DNA of 10,543 bases from Acidimicrobiia bacterium (GTDB lineage Bacteria; Actinomycetota; Acidimicrobiia; IMCC26256; BP-133): positions 1 through 10,543 of the forward strand of contig JAICYE010000043.1 of NCBI GenBank assembly GCA_025934385.1, given 5' to 3'. The notes under the pieces are model-generated. The model did not search any database. It was not told where the DNA came from and was given only the letters and a program-made list of their open reading frames with translations. Below, one piece after another: positions 1-6,400 of this stretch. Each line of letters opens with the position of its first letter. Position 1 is the first letter of the stretch. The position numbers and the translations under genes were made by a program.

Positions 1-728
1 AGCGCCAGCCCGGCGCCCCGGCGCAGGAACGCAAGCGCGCCAGCCCGCTGGTCCCCGGCGGCGAGCAGCTCGGTGTACGGCAGCACGGCGCCGAACGATG
101 CGTTCCAGAAGCCCCCGTCGGGAAAGCCGTCGGTGTTCCAGGGCCCGACGTAGACGTAGGGCTCGGCGATGTGGCCGTCGCCTGGCGAGCAGCCGAAGTT
201 GACGCCGTCGATGCCGCAGCCGAGATCGAAGTGCTCAGGCCACAGCTGCACTTCGGAGCAGGCCCGCCCTTCGCCGTTCAGCCCGTCCCTGAACTCCTCC
301 AGCACCGAAGCGGAGAAGGCGAACCAGGCAGCCACCGCTTCGCCGGCCGCCGACGAGACCGGGAGCGGGGCGTCGGGGTCGCCGAGCGGCGGCGGGTCGG
401 AGCCGATCCCGGGATCGGCGGACAGCGTCACGCCGGCGAAGGCCGCCGCCGCGCCGAGCGACGTGATCCCGGACGCGGCGGCGTCGCCGGCCCGATCCCG
501 GACCAGCGACGCCCCCTGCACCCGCAACTGCTCGTCCTCGCCGAACCCCGGCGTCCCGAACCCTCCGCCGGTGGCCCGCAGCCCGATCCGGCCGCTGGCC
601 GCTTTGCGGGCCGGGGCCAGCACGTGGGCCGCCAGCCGGTGCAACGCCTCCCGGCTCTCGGCGTAGCCGGCGGGCAGCGGTTCGAGGCGGGAAAGGTCGG
701 GGCTCGTGGCGGCAATGTACTCCGTCAC
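1..728 (-). CDS. Uncharacterised actinobacterial protein with LWPEHFD motif (3' end outside window)
   Basis: This frame is open from a GTG at 728 to the left edge (242 codons). I do not know its function. The N-terminal half (about residues 1-125) is Ala/Arg/Gly-rich with a GGGFGTPGFGEDEQLRV stretch. After a Pro/Asp-rich linker comes a well-defined region with LWPEHFD at residues 162-168, then NFGCSPGD and EPYVYVGPW. From memory, this motif set recurs in actinobacterial proteins of unknown function, and the last visible residues (LAFLRRGAGLA) look close to the natural C-terminus. There is no signal peptide or membrane segment, so it is probably cytoplasmic. It starts 47 bases after the protease stop on the same strand and may be co-transcribed with it. 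The start is uncertain: the only upstream purine motif (GGAG) lies about 11 bases away. I chose GTG because the frame before it lacks another good start. Confidence 0.78.
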   Translation of the reverse strand, partial: MTEYIAATSPDLSRLEPLPAGYAESREALHRLAAHVLAPARKAASGRIGLRATGGGFGTPGFGEDEQLRVQGASLVRDRAGDAAASGITSLGAAAAFAGVTLSADPGIGSDPPPLGDPDAPLPVSSAAGEAVAAWFAFSASVLEEFRDGLNGEGRACSEVQLWPEHFDLGCGIDGVNFGCSPGDGHIAEPYVYVGPWNTDGFPDGGFWNASFGAVLPYTELLAAGDQRAGALAFLRRGAGLA

Positions 729-775
729 CGGGGAGCAGGCTCCGGGCGCCGTCGCGTCCGGAACCCGCCGGTCCT

Positions 776-1777
776 TTACCGGGCTGTGGCCCGGGCGACG
801 TCCAGACGGCCGGCGCAGCCGGCGCTGCCGAGGCCGCACGGCATCTGGTCGGAGGTGCCGAGGAGCCGGGCGACGGCGCCTTGCTGGCTGTAGCCCTCGG
901 CCAGGAGCAGCGCCAGGGCGCCGCTGACGTGCGGGGCGGCCATCGACGTCCCGGCCAGCGCGGCGTACTGGTTGTGCTCGCCCTTCTTCCAGATCGTGGA
1001 GAGGATGTCGACGGCCGGGGTGCCGCCGCCCATGCCGCCCGGAGCGAGGACGCTCCACTTGGCGTCACCGAGGGGGCTGGAGTAGGGGGCGACCTGGTCG
1101 GCCGGTCCGGTGGCGCCGACCACGACGGCGTCGAGCGTCCCGTAGTCGGAGCTGCCCAGCAGCCCCAGGCCATCCGGGTTGGTGTTGCCCGAGGCCAGGA
1201 CCGGGATGGCCCCGTGGGTCCAGGCGTACTCGATGCCCTGGGACAATGGCGTCCCCTGGAGGCTGGTGAGGAAGAAGTTCGGGTCACCGAGGCTCAGGTT
1301 CACGACCCGGGCACCGTGGTCGACGACCCAGCGGATGCCGGCATTGATGTCGTCGGTCGAACCACTGCCGGCGGCGCTGAGGACCTTGGCCACCACCAGC
1401 TGGGCGTCGGGGGCGACGCCGGCGATGCCGACGCCGTTGTCCTTGATGGCGGCGGCGATGCCGGCGACGTGCGTGCCGTGGCCCTGGTCATCCTGCGGCG
1501 ATCCGGTGCATTTGGCCTCGTCGCCCTGCGACCCGATGCAGTTGGTGCCGGCCACCACCTTGCCGGCCAGATCTTCGTGGGTGAGGTCCACACCGGTGTC
1601 GACGATGCCGATGCGGACGCCGGCGCCGGTGGTTCTGGCCCAGGCGGTCGGGGCCCCGATCCGCTGGAGGGCCCACTGCTGGCCGAATCGGGCGTCGTTG
1701 GACGCCTGGGCGGGGAGGGCGACGAGGGACAGGACGGCGGCCACCGCGGCCACAAGGGGCAGGCGTGAGCGCGACAA
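776..1777 (-). CDS. Secreted S8 (subtilisin-family) serine protease
   Basis: This is a 333-residue extracellular endopeptidase. Residues 1-25 form a Sec signal peptide (MSRSR, then a VAAVAAVLSLVAL core) with likely cleavage after AQA. The subtilisin triad is complete: Asp60 in IVDTGVD, His100 in GHGTHVAG and Ser278 in GTSMAAPHVSG. Asn198 in ASGNTN supplies the oxyanion hole. Cys80/Cys90 and Cys314/Cys321 are close pairs that could form disulfides outside the cell. The mature N-terminus (FGQQWALQRIGAPTAW) leads straight into the catalytic domain, so there is no room for the usual I9 inhibitor propeptide of about 70-80 residues. I chose the TTG at 1777 because AGGAGG lies exactly 6 bases upstream and translation then starts at the signal peptide. 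A longer ATG frame from 1867 would add 30 non-signal-like residues and would overlap the predicted promoter. Substrate is unknown. Confidence 0.95.
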   Translation of the reverse strand: MSRSRLPLVAAVAAVLSLVALPAQASNDARFGQQWALQRIGAPTAWARTTGAGVRIGIVDTGVDLTHEDLAGKVVAGTNCIGSQGDEAKCTGSPQDDQGHGTHVAGIAAAIKDNGVGIAGVAPDAQLVVAKVLSAAGSGSTDDINAGIRWVVDHGARVVNLSLGDPNFFLTSLQGTPLSQGIEYAWTHGAIPVLASGNTNPDGLGLLGSSDYGTLDAVVVGATGPADQVAPYSSPLGDAKWSVLAPGGMGGGTPAVDILSTIWKKGEHNQYAALAGTSMAAPHVSGALALLLAEGYSQQGAVARLLGTSDQMPCGLGSAGCAGRLDVARATAR

Positions 1778-1783
1778 AGGGAA

Positions 1784-1789
1784 CCTCCT
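1784..1789 (-). promoter_or_regulatory. Ribosome binding site that fixes the TTG start of the protease
   Basis: A full AGGAGG (read on the minus strand) stands 6 bases before the TTG at 1777-1775. No ATG or GTG in the frame has comparable spacing, so this site decides the start. Confidence 0.8.
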
Positions 1790-1854
1790 GGTCGGTGCGA
1801 GTGGGGGGTTGTCGCATGCCCGCCCGGAGGTCGTCGAAAAAGGGCGCGAAGCGG

Positions 1855-1883
1855 ACAATAGGTACAACGCAGCCGTCGGTCAG
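1855..1883 (-). promoter_or_regulatory. Candidate sigma-70-type promoter for the protease
   Basis: On the minus strand, CTGACC (positions 1883-1878, 4 of 6 matches to TTGACA) is separated by exactly 17 bases from TATTGT (1860-1855, 4 of 6 matches to TATAAT). It lies in the 128-base gap between the GMC oxidoreductase stop and the protease start. It would give a leader of roughly 70 bases. Such short motifs occur by chance, so this is only a candidate; the gap holds nothing else I recognise. Confidence 0.4.
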
Positions 1884-1905
1884 ATGTTCCCGGCCGGGCC
1901 TGCCT

Positions 1906-3546
1906 TCAGCCGCGGTTGGCCGAGGTGAGGTGGTCGGCGCAGCGAGCGGCCAGCGCCATGATCGTGAGCGCCGGGTTGGCCGCCCCCTGCGTGGGCATGA
2001 CGCTGCCGTCGGTGATGTAGAGGTTGTCGACGGCGAAGCTGCGGAGGTCGCGGTCGACGACGCCGTGGTGCTCGTCGGCGGCCATGCGGGCCCCGCCGAC
2101 GAGGTGGGCGTAGCGGTTGATGGTGACGGTGTCCTCGGCCCCGGCGGCCTGGAGGATCTCGGTCATCTTCTCGGTGCCGGCGGCCATGAGGGCCTTGTCG
2201 TTGTCGCACTGGCTGTAGCTGAAGCGGGCCACGGGGATGTCGCGGCGGTCGACCTCGTCGGGGTCGAGCGTCACCCGGTTGTCAGGCCGCGGCAGGAACT
2301 CGCACAGCACGCCGATCGTCGCCCAGTGGACGTAGTCCCGCATGTACTCCCGCAGGACCGCGCCCCAGTGCCCTTCGGCGACGACGTGCTCCGCCCAGGT
2401 GATCGGCAGGGGGCCGACGCACTGGATGGAGAAGCCCCGGCGGTAGTCCTTGGACGGGTCGGTCTCGTAGAACGCCTCGCTCGAGACCTCGGGCGGCGGC
2501 GCCTTGTACATCCGGACCTCCTCGGCGAACCGGCCGGCGGTCTGCGCCGCCCCCTGGACCATGACGTAGCGGCCGACCTGGTCGAAGTGGTTGCACAGCC
2601 CGTCGGGGAACCGCGACGACTTCGAGTGCAGCAGCAGCCGGGGCGTCTCGATGGCGTAGCCGGCCACCGCCACCATGCGGGCCCGCTGGAACCGCGGCAC
2701 GCCGTTGCGCCAGTAGACGACGCCGGTGGCCCGGCCGTCGGCGCCGATCTCCACCCGCTCCACCATGGAGTCGGCCCGGATCTCGGCGCCCTGCGCCAGC
2801 GCGTCGGGGACGTGGGTGATCAGCGTCGACGCCGTGGCGTTTTCCTTGCAGCCCTGCAGGCAGAAACCGCGGTAGATGCAGTGCGGCCGGTTGCCGAAGC
2901 GCCCGTTGGTGATGGCCACCGGCCCGACCCGTACGTCGATCCCGAGCGCCCGGCAGCCCCGGATGGTCAGCAGCCCGAGACCGCTGACCGGGTGGGCGGA
3001 GTGCGGGTAGCGGTGGGGATCGCCCCAGGGCCAGGCCTGGCCGGCGACGGGCAGCTCCGCTTCGAGCTGCTCGTAGTAGGAGCGCAGGTCCTCGTAGCGC
3101 AGCGGCCAGTCGGCCCCCACACCGTCGGAGGAGTAGGTGTGGAAGTCGGACGGGTGGAAACGGGGGGTGTAGCCGGCGAAGTGGACGGTGCCGCCGCCCA
3201 CGCCCCGGCCGGAGTTGTTGGAGCCGAGCGGGACGGGATCGGCGCCGTCGATCACCCGGGGTTCGGTCCAGTACAGGTGGTGGGAGCCGCGTTCGTCGCT
3301 GACCCAGTCGGCGTCGGGATCCCAGAACGGGCCGGCGTCGAGGGCCACGACCTTCCACCCCGCCCGGGCCAGCCGCTGGACGAGGACGCCGCCGCCGGCC
3401 CCGCAGCCGACGATGGCCATGTCGACCTCGTCGTCGTCGGCGAAGCGGCGCATCCCGGCCCGGAGCCCGTGGTCGGTGCGCCGCCCGTCGTTGGGCAGGA
3501 GCCAGGCGGAATCGTTGCGGGCCCGGACGCCGTTCATCGAGGTCAT
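1906..3546 (-). CDS. GMC-family FAD-dependent oxidoreductase (gluconate-dehydrogenase-like large subunit)
   Basis: This is a 546-residue flavoprotein expected to oxidise an alcohol or sugar group using bound FAD. The dinucleotide-binding motif GCGAGG is at residues 47-52 in AIVGCGAGGGVLVQRL. SNNSGRGVGGGTVHFAGYTPRFHP is the GMC substrate/FAD loop region. The C-terminal domain carries HLVGGARM (His481) and DNLYITDGSVMPT ending in NPALTIMALA (Asn524), the likely catalytic His/Asn pair. Cys223, Cys229 and Cys233 form a cluster (C-x5-C-x3-C) in the position where many bacterial GMC enzymes have a Cys-rich insert. There is no Tat or Sec signal, which is unusual for membrane-bound gluconate dehydrogenases. 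The ATG overlaps the upstream stop by 4 bases (ATGA), implying translational coupling to the subunit-3-like gene. Substrate cannot be read from sequence. Confidence 0.93.
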   Translation of the reverse strand: MTSMNGVRARNDSAWLLPNDGRRTDHGLRAGMRRFADDDEVDMAIVGCGAGGGVLVQRLARAGWKVVALDAGPFWDPDADWVSDERGSHHLYWTEPRVIDGADPVPLGSNNSGRGVGGGTVHFAGYTPRFHPSDFHTYSSDGVGADWPLRYEDLRSYYEQLEAELPVAGQAWPWGDPHRYPHSAHPVSGLGLLTIRGCRALGIDVRVGPVAITNGRFGNRPHCIYRGFCLQGCKENATASTLITHVPDALAQGAEIRADSMVERVEIGADGRATGVVYWRNGVPRFQRARMVAVAGYAIETPRLLLHSKSSRFPDGLCNHFDQVGRYVMVQGAAQTAGRFAEEVRMYKAPPPEVSSEAFYETDPSKDYRRGFSIQCVGPLPITWAEHVVAEGHWGAVLREYMRDYVHWATIGVLCEFLPRPDNRVTLDPDEVDRRDIPVARFSYSQCDNDKALMAAGTEKMTEILQAAGAEDTVTINRYAHLVGGARMAADEHHGVVDRDLRSFAVDNLYITDGSVMPTQGAANPALTIMALAARCADHLTSANRG

Positions 3547-4190
3547 CGCCGCTTGGCCCGTTCGACCCGTTGCGCCCAGGGGACGGGATCCCGGGCGTCG
3601 GCCTCTTGCCGTTCCCAGTTCTCCCGGTGGTCGAGACCGAGGGCCTTGTAGCCCCGGGGATAGGCCGGCCCGCCGAAGCCGATCTCGTTCCAGGCCCAGG
3701 GATGGGAGTAGAAGGCGGCGCAGGCGTAGCGGGTCCACAGGCTCCAGACCCGGGCGGCCGGCAGGCCGTACCAGTCGTCGCCGGTGCGGACCGCCTCCAG
3801 GACGTCGTCCTGCGTCGCCGGCCGCAGTTGGTGGAAGCGGCACCCGCCGGCCTTGGCGGCGTCGTCGTCGAGGTGGGCCAGCGACCGCTTCCAGGCGGCG
3901 CCGTCCTCCGGCATGTCGGCGTAGTGCCACCCGTCGGTCTCGCCCTCGGCCAGCCGGGCGTCGATCATCTCGAACACCGGGACCCTCGGGTCGCCGTCCT
4001 GGGCCAGGAGCCGGTCGAGCAGCGGCCGGGCGGCGGCTTCCTCGTCGACGGTGAAGAACCGTCGGGGCGGCGGCGGCCCCAGCCGGCGGAGGACGACGCC
4101 GGCGGTGACGGGATCCCAGCCGGGGGCCTGGTCGAGGACGTCGTAGCCCGGGAAGCGGACGTCGCCGCCGGGCGTCGGGCCACCGTCCAC
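3543..4190 (-). CDS. Gluconate 2-dehydrogenase subunit 3-like protein
   Basis: This 215-residue protein matches the family of small subunits that accompany GMC dehydrogenases (Gluconate_2-dh3, Pfam PF13618). Seen here: FFTVDEEAAARPLLDRLL (residues 45-62), VFEMIDARL (72-80), a mid-region with FHQLRPATQDDVLEAV, and the family signature FYSHPWAWNEIGFGGPAYPR at residues 160-179. It probably stabilises or chaperones the flavoprotein encoded next, whose start overlaps this stop. Family members often have a Tat signal through which the folded complex is exported; here the N-terminus (MDGGPTPGGDVRFPG) has none, so the complex is probably cytoplasmic. The GTG start at 4190 is 2 bases past the stop of the preceding gene, with GGGAG 8 bases upstream inside that gene. 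Longer in-frame starts would lie wholly inside the membrane protein gene. Confidence 0.88.
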   Translation of the reverse strand: MDGGPTPGGDVRFPGYDVLDQAPGWDPVTAGVVLRRLGPPPPRRFFTVDEEAAARPLLDRLLAQDGDPRVPVFEMIDARLAEGETDGWHYADMPEDGAAWKRSLAHLDDDAAKAGGCRFHQLRPATQDDVLEAVRTGDDWYGLPAARVWSLWTRYACAAFYSHPWAWNEIGFGGPAYPRGYKALGLDHRENWERQEADARDPVPWAQRVERAKRR

Positions 4191-4192
4191 CG

Positions 4193-4678
4193 CTACCGCT
4201 CCCGGCGCAGCACCGCCGCCAGCAGGCCCATCCCGCCGACCATGGCGAACAGCAGCGGGGCGAACAGCGGCGGCCCCATCTCGGCGTTGTAGCGGGCGAA
4301 GCGCCACCCGCCCGGTCGCTGGGCGATCCCCCGGATGTGCAGGTACGTCCCCTGCAGGCCGTTGGCCACCAGCACCGCCGACACGACGGGCAGCGCCGTC
4401 TTGGCCAGCCGGCGGCTGAACACGCCGCCCACGCCGGCGGCGCTGGCCAGCGGGGTGAGCGCCACCGGCAGCCACATCATCCGGTTCCCGAAGCTGGCCC
4501 GGTCGTGTTCCAGGTAGATCTCGGCCCCGGTCACGAGGGCGCCGACCGCCGTCAGCCCCGACAGCGACCGTTCGAAGCGGCCGTGCTCGACGTTCTGCAG
4601 CAGCCGGTCGAGGAGATGCGGCCGGCCCTCGACCAGGCGGCCGTGGTCGCGACCGGGAAGCAGCGTCGTCATACTCAT
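4193..4678 (-). CDS. Small four-helix integral membrane protein, first gene of the GMC operon
   Basis: This 161-residue protein has no name I recognise. Hydrophobicity read by eye gives four membrane segments: about residues 39-57, 67-88, 93-115 and 134-157, preceded by a charged cytoplasmic N-terminus with DRLLQNVEHGRFERSLSG and ending in a charged LRRER tail. With the N-terminus inside, His58 (end of helix 1) and His114 (end of helix 3) fall on the same outer face. The gene sits 2 bases before the dehydrogenase small subunit and is the first of three coupled genes, so a role as anchor or electron-acceptor partner of the GMC enzyme is plausible but inferred. The start is the ATG at 4678. A second ATG two codons on is equally possible, as neither has a strong ribosome binding site. 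Confidence 0.8.
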   Translation of the reverse strand: MSMTTLLPGRDHGRLVEGRPHLLDRLLQNVEHGRFERSLSGLTAVGALVTGAEIYLEHDRASFGNRMMWLPVALTPLASAAGVGGVFSRRLAKTALPVVSAVLVANGLQGTYLHIRGIAQRPGGWRFARYNAEMGPPLFAPLLFAMVGGMGLLAAVLRRER

Positions 4679-4744
4679 GCCCCGTCACTACCCGCCGCCG
4701 GGACGCTCGCAACACTCAGTTCAGCGCAATGGCCCGGGTGGTGC

Positions 4745-4784
4745 CCAAGGGAGGCAGGCCGATCTCTCGACCTGCCTCCCTTGG
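4745..4784 (-). terminator. Perfect 14-bp hairpin after the ferritin-like operon
   Basis: The arms CCAAGGGAGGCAGG (4745-4758) and CCTGCCTCCCTTGG (4771-4784) are perfectly complementary around a 12-base loop. It begins 31 bases beyond the stop of the second ferritin-like gene and lies 66 bases before the next start. No T-tract follows on either strand, so it is either a terminator that works without one, as is common in high-GC actinobacteria, or an mRNA-protecting stem. It is the strongest inverted repeat I found in the window. The rest of the 137-base gap (4679-4815) shows no clear promoter. Confidence 0.7.
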
Positions 4785-4815
4785 TGTTCGTCCTCCGGGC
4801 GCCGAACTTCGGTGG

Positions 4816-5628
4816 TCACACGTAGAACGACGGGTCGACGGCCTTCTCCGTCGGCTGGAATCCCTTCTCCGGCACCGTCATCGGCGGCTGGATGAAGTGG
4901 GCCAGGATGGCCATGTGGCGGGCCTCGACCCCGCCGACGGTCATGGCCGTCTGGCGGAGCATCGGCGTCGACAGCTTCATGCCCACGCCCTGGTACGTCT
5001 GGGCGGCGATCTGCTCGAGGGCGAAGGCGAACTTGAGCACGTCCTGCTCGCTCTTGAGGGCGGCGATCTGGGCCTCGAAGGCCTTGGCCGCCGTGGGGTT
5101 CGGATCGTTGTAGGGCTGGCCGCCGAGCGTGGTGGCGGCGGCGTTGAAGGCCTTGGCGTGCTCGTCGTGCTGGCTCTTGAACAGCACCGCGGCCTTGGCC
5201 ACCGGATCGCTGATCTTGAGGGCGGCGGCGTTCTGGATGGCCTTGTCGTAGACCGATACGGCGAAGATCTCCAGCGAGGCGGCCGTCCGGGCGATCGTCT
5301 GGTCGGTCTTGTTCCCGCCGCCGCCGGCGGCGGCTGCGGCGGTCGTCGCCGTCGTCGCCTCGCTGCCGGCGCTCGACGCGCTGTTGTTCTTGTTGTCGCT
5401 GCCGCAGGCGGCCAGGACGGTGCCGCCGGCCACGGCCAGGCCCGACAGCTTCATGAAGCGCCGCCGGTTGAACCCCCCGAGGAGGACGTCGGCCTTGGCC
5501 TCGGACGGCGTCTCCTTGTCGTCGACCAGCAGCCGCATCAGCGAGTCGCGCCAGCGGGGCATGACCTCCCGGTGCTCCCGGTCGAGGTCCCGCAGCTCCC
5601 GGCGCAGTTCGTCGTGGTTGATGTCCAT
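4816..5628 (-). CDS. Tat-exported ferritin-like lipoprotein
   Basis: This 270-residue protein is a four-helix ferritin-like protein (Ferritin_2/PF13668 type by appearance). Residues 1-53 are a highly charged segment. A twin-arginine signal follows (NRRRFMKLSG at 54-63, hydrophobic core LAVAGGTVLAAC), and Cys75 of LAAC is a lipobox cysteine. A Ser/Thr/Ala/Gly linker spans 76-106. The helical domain has candidate metal ligands: Glu120 (SLEIF), His154/Glu156/His157 (QHDEH), Glu205 (LEQIAAQTY) and Glu235/His238 (VEARH). This suggests a folded, metal-loaded protein exported by Tat and anchored to the outer face of the membrane. The ATG is 32 bases after the stop of the paralogous upstream gene, and the segment before the Tat motif resembles that paralogue's, which supports the long start. 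The ribosome site is weak (GAGAGG, 12 bases upstream). Enzyme versus storage role is undecided. Confidence 0.9.
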   Translation of the reverse strand: MDINHDELRRELRDLDREHREVMPRWRDSLMRLLVDDKETPSEAKADVLLGGFNRRRFMKLSGLAVAGGTVLAACGSDNKNNSASSAGSEATTATTAAAAAGGGGNKTDQTIARTAASLEIFAVSVYDKAIQNAAALKISDPVAKAAVLFKSQHDEHAKAFNAAATTLGGQPYNDPNPTAAKAFEAQIAALKSEQDVLKFAFALEQIAAQTYQGVGMKLSTPMLRQTAMTVGGVEARHMAILAHFIQPPMTVPEKGFQPTEKAVDPSFYV

Positions 5629-5660
5629 GTCGTTTCTGATCCTCTCGTCAGCGCGGCGGC

Positions 5661-6377
5661 TCAGGCGGCCGGGAACTTGGCCGGGTCGAGATGCCCGTCC
5701 ACCGGCTCGAACGACGGCATGAAGGTCTTGTCGTCGAGCGGCTTGCCGAGCACCATGCCGAGCACGATGGCGTGCTGCGCCTCGACCGGCATGACCGACG
5801 CCACGGCGTCGTAGGCCTTTTCGTCGTTGAGCACGCCGAGGGCGAAGATGTAGGTGGCGGCGGCCGTGTTCTCCAGCCCGTAGGCCAGGGCCACGACGTC
5901 GTTCTCCGTCTTGGCCGCCGTCAGCTGGGGGGTGACCATGTCGAGCACGCCCTTGTTGGCCATCACGTTGGGGTTGTTGCCCGCCGCCTTGAAGGCGTCG
6001 CCGTGCTGCTGGTGCTGGGCGGCGAACGTCGTGGCCGCCTGGAGCACGGCCGGGGTCTTGACCTTGCCGCTCTTGGCCGCCGCCTGGTAGGCGGCCACCG
6101 CGGCGTACTCCACGCTGGCGGCGAACGTGGCGATGTCGGCGTCGCTCGGCGCCGTCTGGCTCCACGCCCGGGGCACCAGCCGGCCCACCGGCATCACGGC
6201 CGAGCCGATCACCAGCGCCGCGCTGCCCAGGCCGAGCCCGGCCAGGAACTTCCGTCGCGACGGGGCGGTCTCGAAGATGAGCCCCCGGCTGTCGTCGGTG
6301 AACGACGCCATGGCGGCGCGGTGCTGGTCGTCGACCTCGGCGACCATCCGGCGCAGCTGCCTCTCACTGATTTCCAC
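5661..6377 (-). CDS. Tat-exported ferritin-like protein
   Basis: This 238-residue paralogue of the next gene lies in the same operon. Residues 1-39 are a charged segment (LRRMVAEVDDQHRAAM). A classical twin-arginine motif follows (SRRKFLAG at 40-47) with a hydrophobic core LGLGSAALVIGSAVM. A possible cleavage site is after AWS (residue 73); there is no lipobox. The ferritin-like helices carry candidate ligands Glu90 (ASVEYAAVAAY), His122/His125 (QHQQH), Glu169 (LENTAAATY) and Glu199/His202 (VEAQH). By family this would be an extracytoplasmic di-metal or iron-handling protein; whether it forms a mixed complex with its neighbour is inference. GTG at 6377 is fixed by AGGAGG 7 bases upstream. It follows the cupredoxin stop by 23 bases, so the three genes are almost certainly one transcript. 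Confidence 0.93.
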   Translation of the reverse strand: MEISERQLRRMVAEVDDQHRAAMASFTDDSRGLIFETAPSRRKFLAGLGLGSAALVIGSAVMPVGRLVPRAWSQTAPSDADIATFAASVEYAAVAAYQAAAKSGKVKTPAVLQAATTFAAQHQQHGDAFKAAGNNPNVMANKGVLDMVTPQLTAAKTENDVVALAYGLENTAAATYIFALGVLNDEKAYDAVASVMPVEAQHAIVLGMVLGKPLDDKTFMPSFEPVDGHLDPAKFPAA

Positions 6378-6384
6378 GCACCAA

Positions 6385-6390
6385 CCTCCT
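6385..6390 (-). promoter_or_regulatory. Ribosome binding site fixing the GTG start of the first ferritin-like gene
   Basis: A full AGGAGG on the minus strand lies 7 bases before the GTG at 6377. It shows that the unusual charged segment in front of the Tat motif is really translated and is not an annotation artefact. Confidence 0.85.
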
Positions 6391-6400
6391 GGTGTTCTGA

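Noticed and set aside
235..1287. A 350-codon minus-strand frame spanning the protease and the unknown gene
   Set aside because: It is an out-of-frame reading of both. The catalytic motifs lie in another frame, and the low-complexity Arg/Pro/Ala content marks it as a shadow.
1889..1898. CCCGGCCGGG palindrome after the GMC gene as a terminator
   Set aside because: It has no loop and only 5 bases per arm, so it is too weak to call.
1765..3651. A 628-codon open frame on the plus strand opposite the GMC oxidoreductase
   Set aside because: Its composition is Val/Gly/Asp/Arg-rich without domains, as expected for the antisense of a high-GC gene. The opposite strand encodes clear FAD and GMC motifs.
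3547..3930. N-terminal extension of the GMC protein to an ATG at 3930
   Set aside because: It would run through the subunit-3-like gene and is Arg/Pro-rich. The ATG at 3546 overlapping the TGA gives the normal protein.
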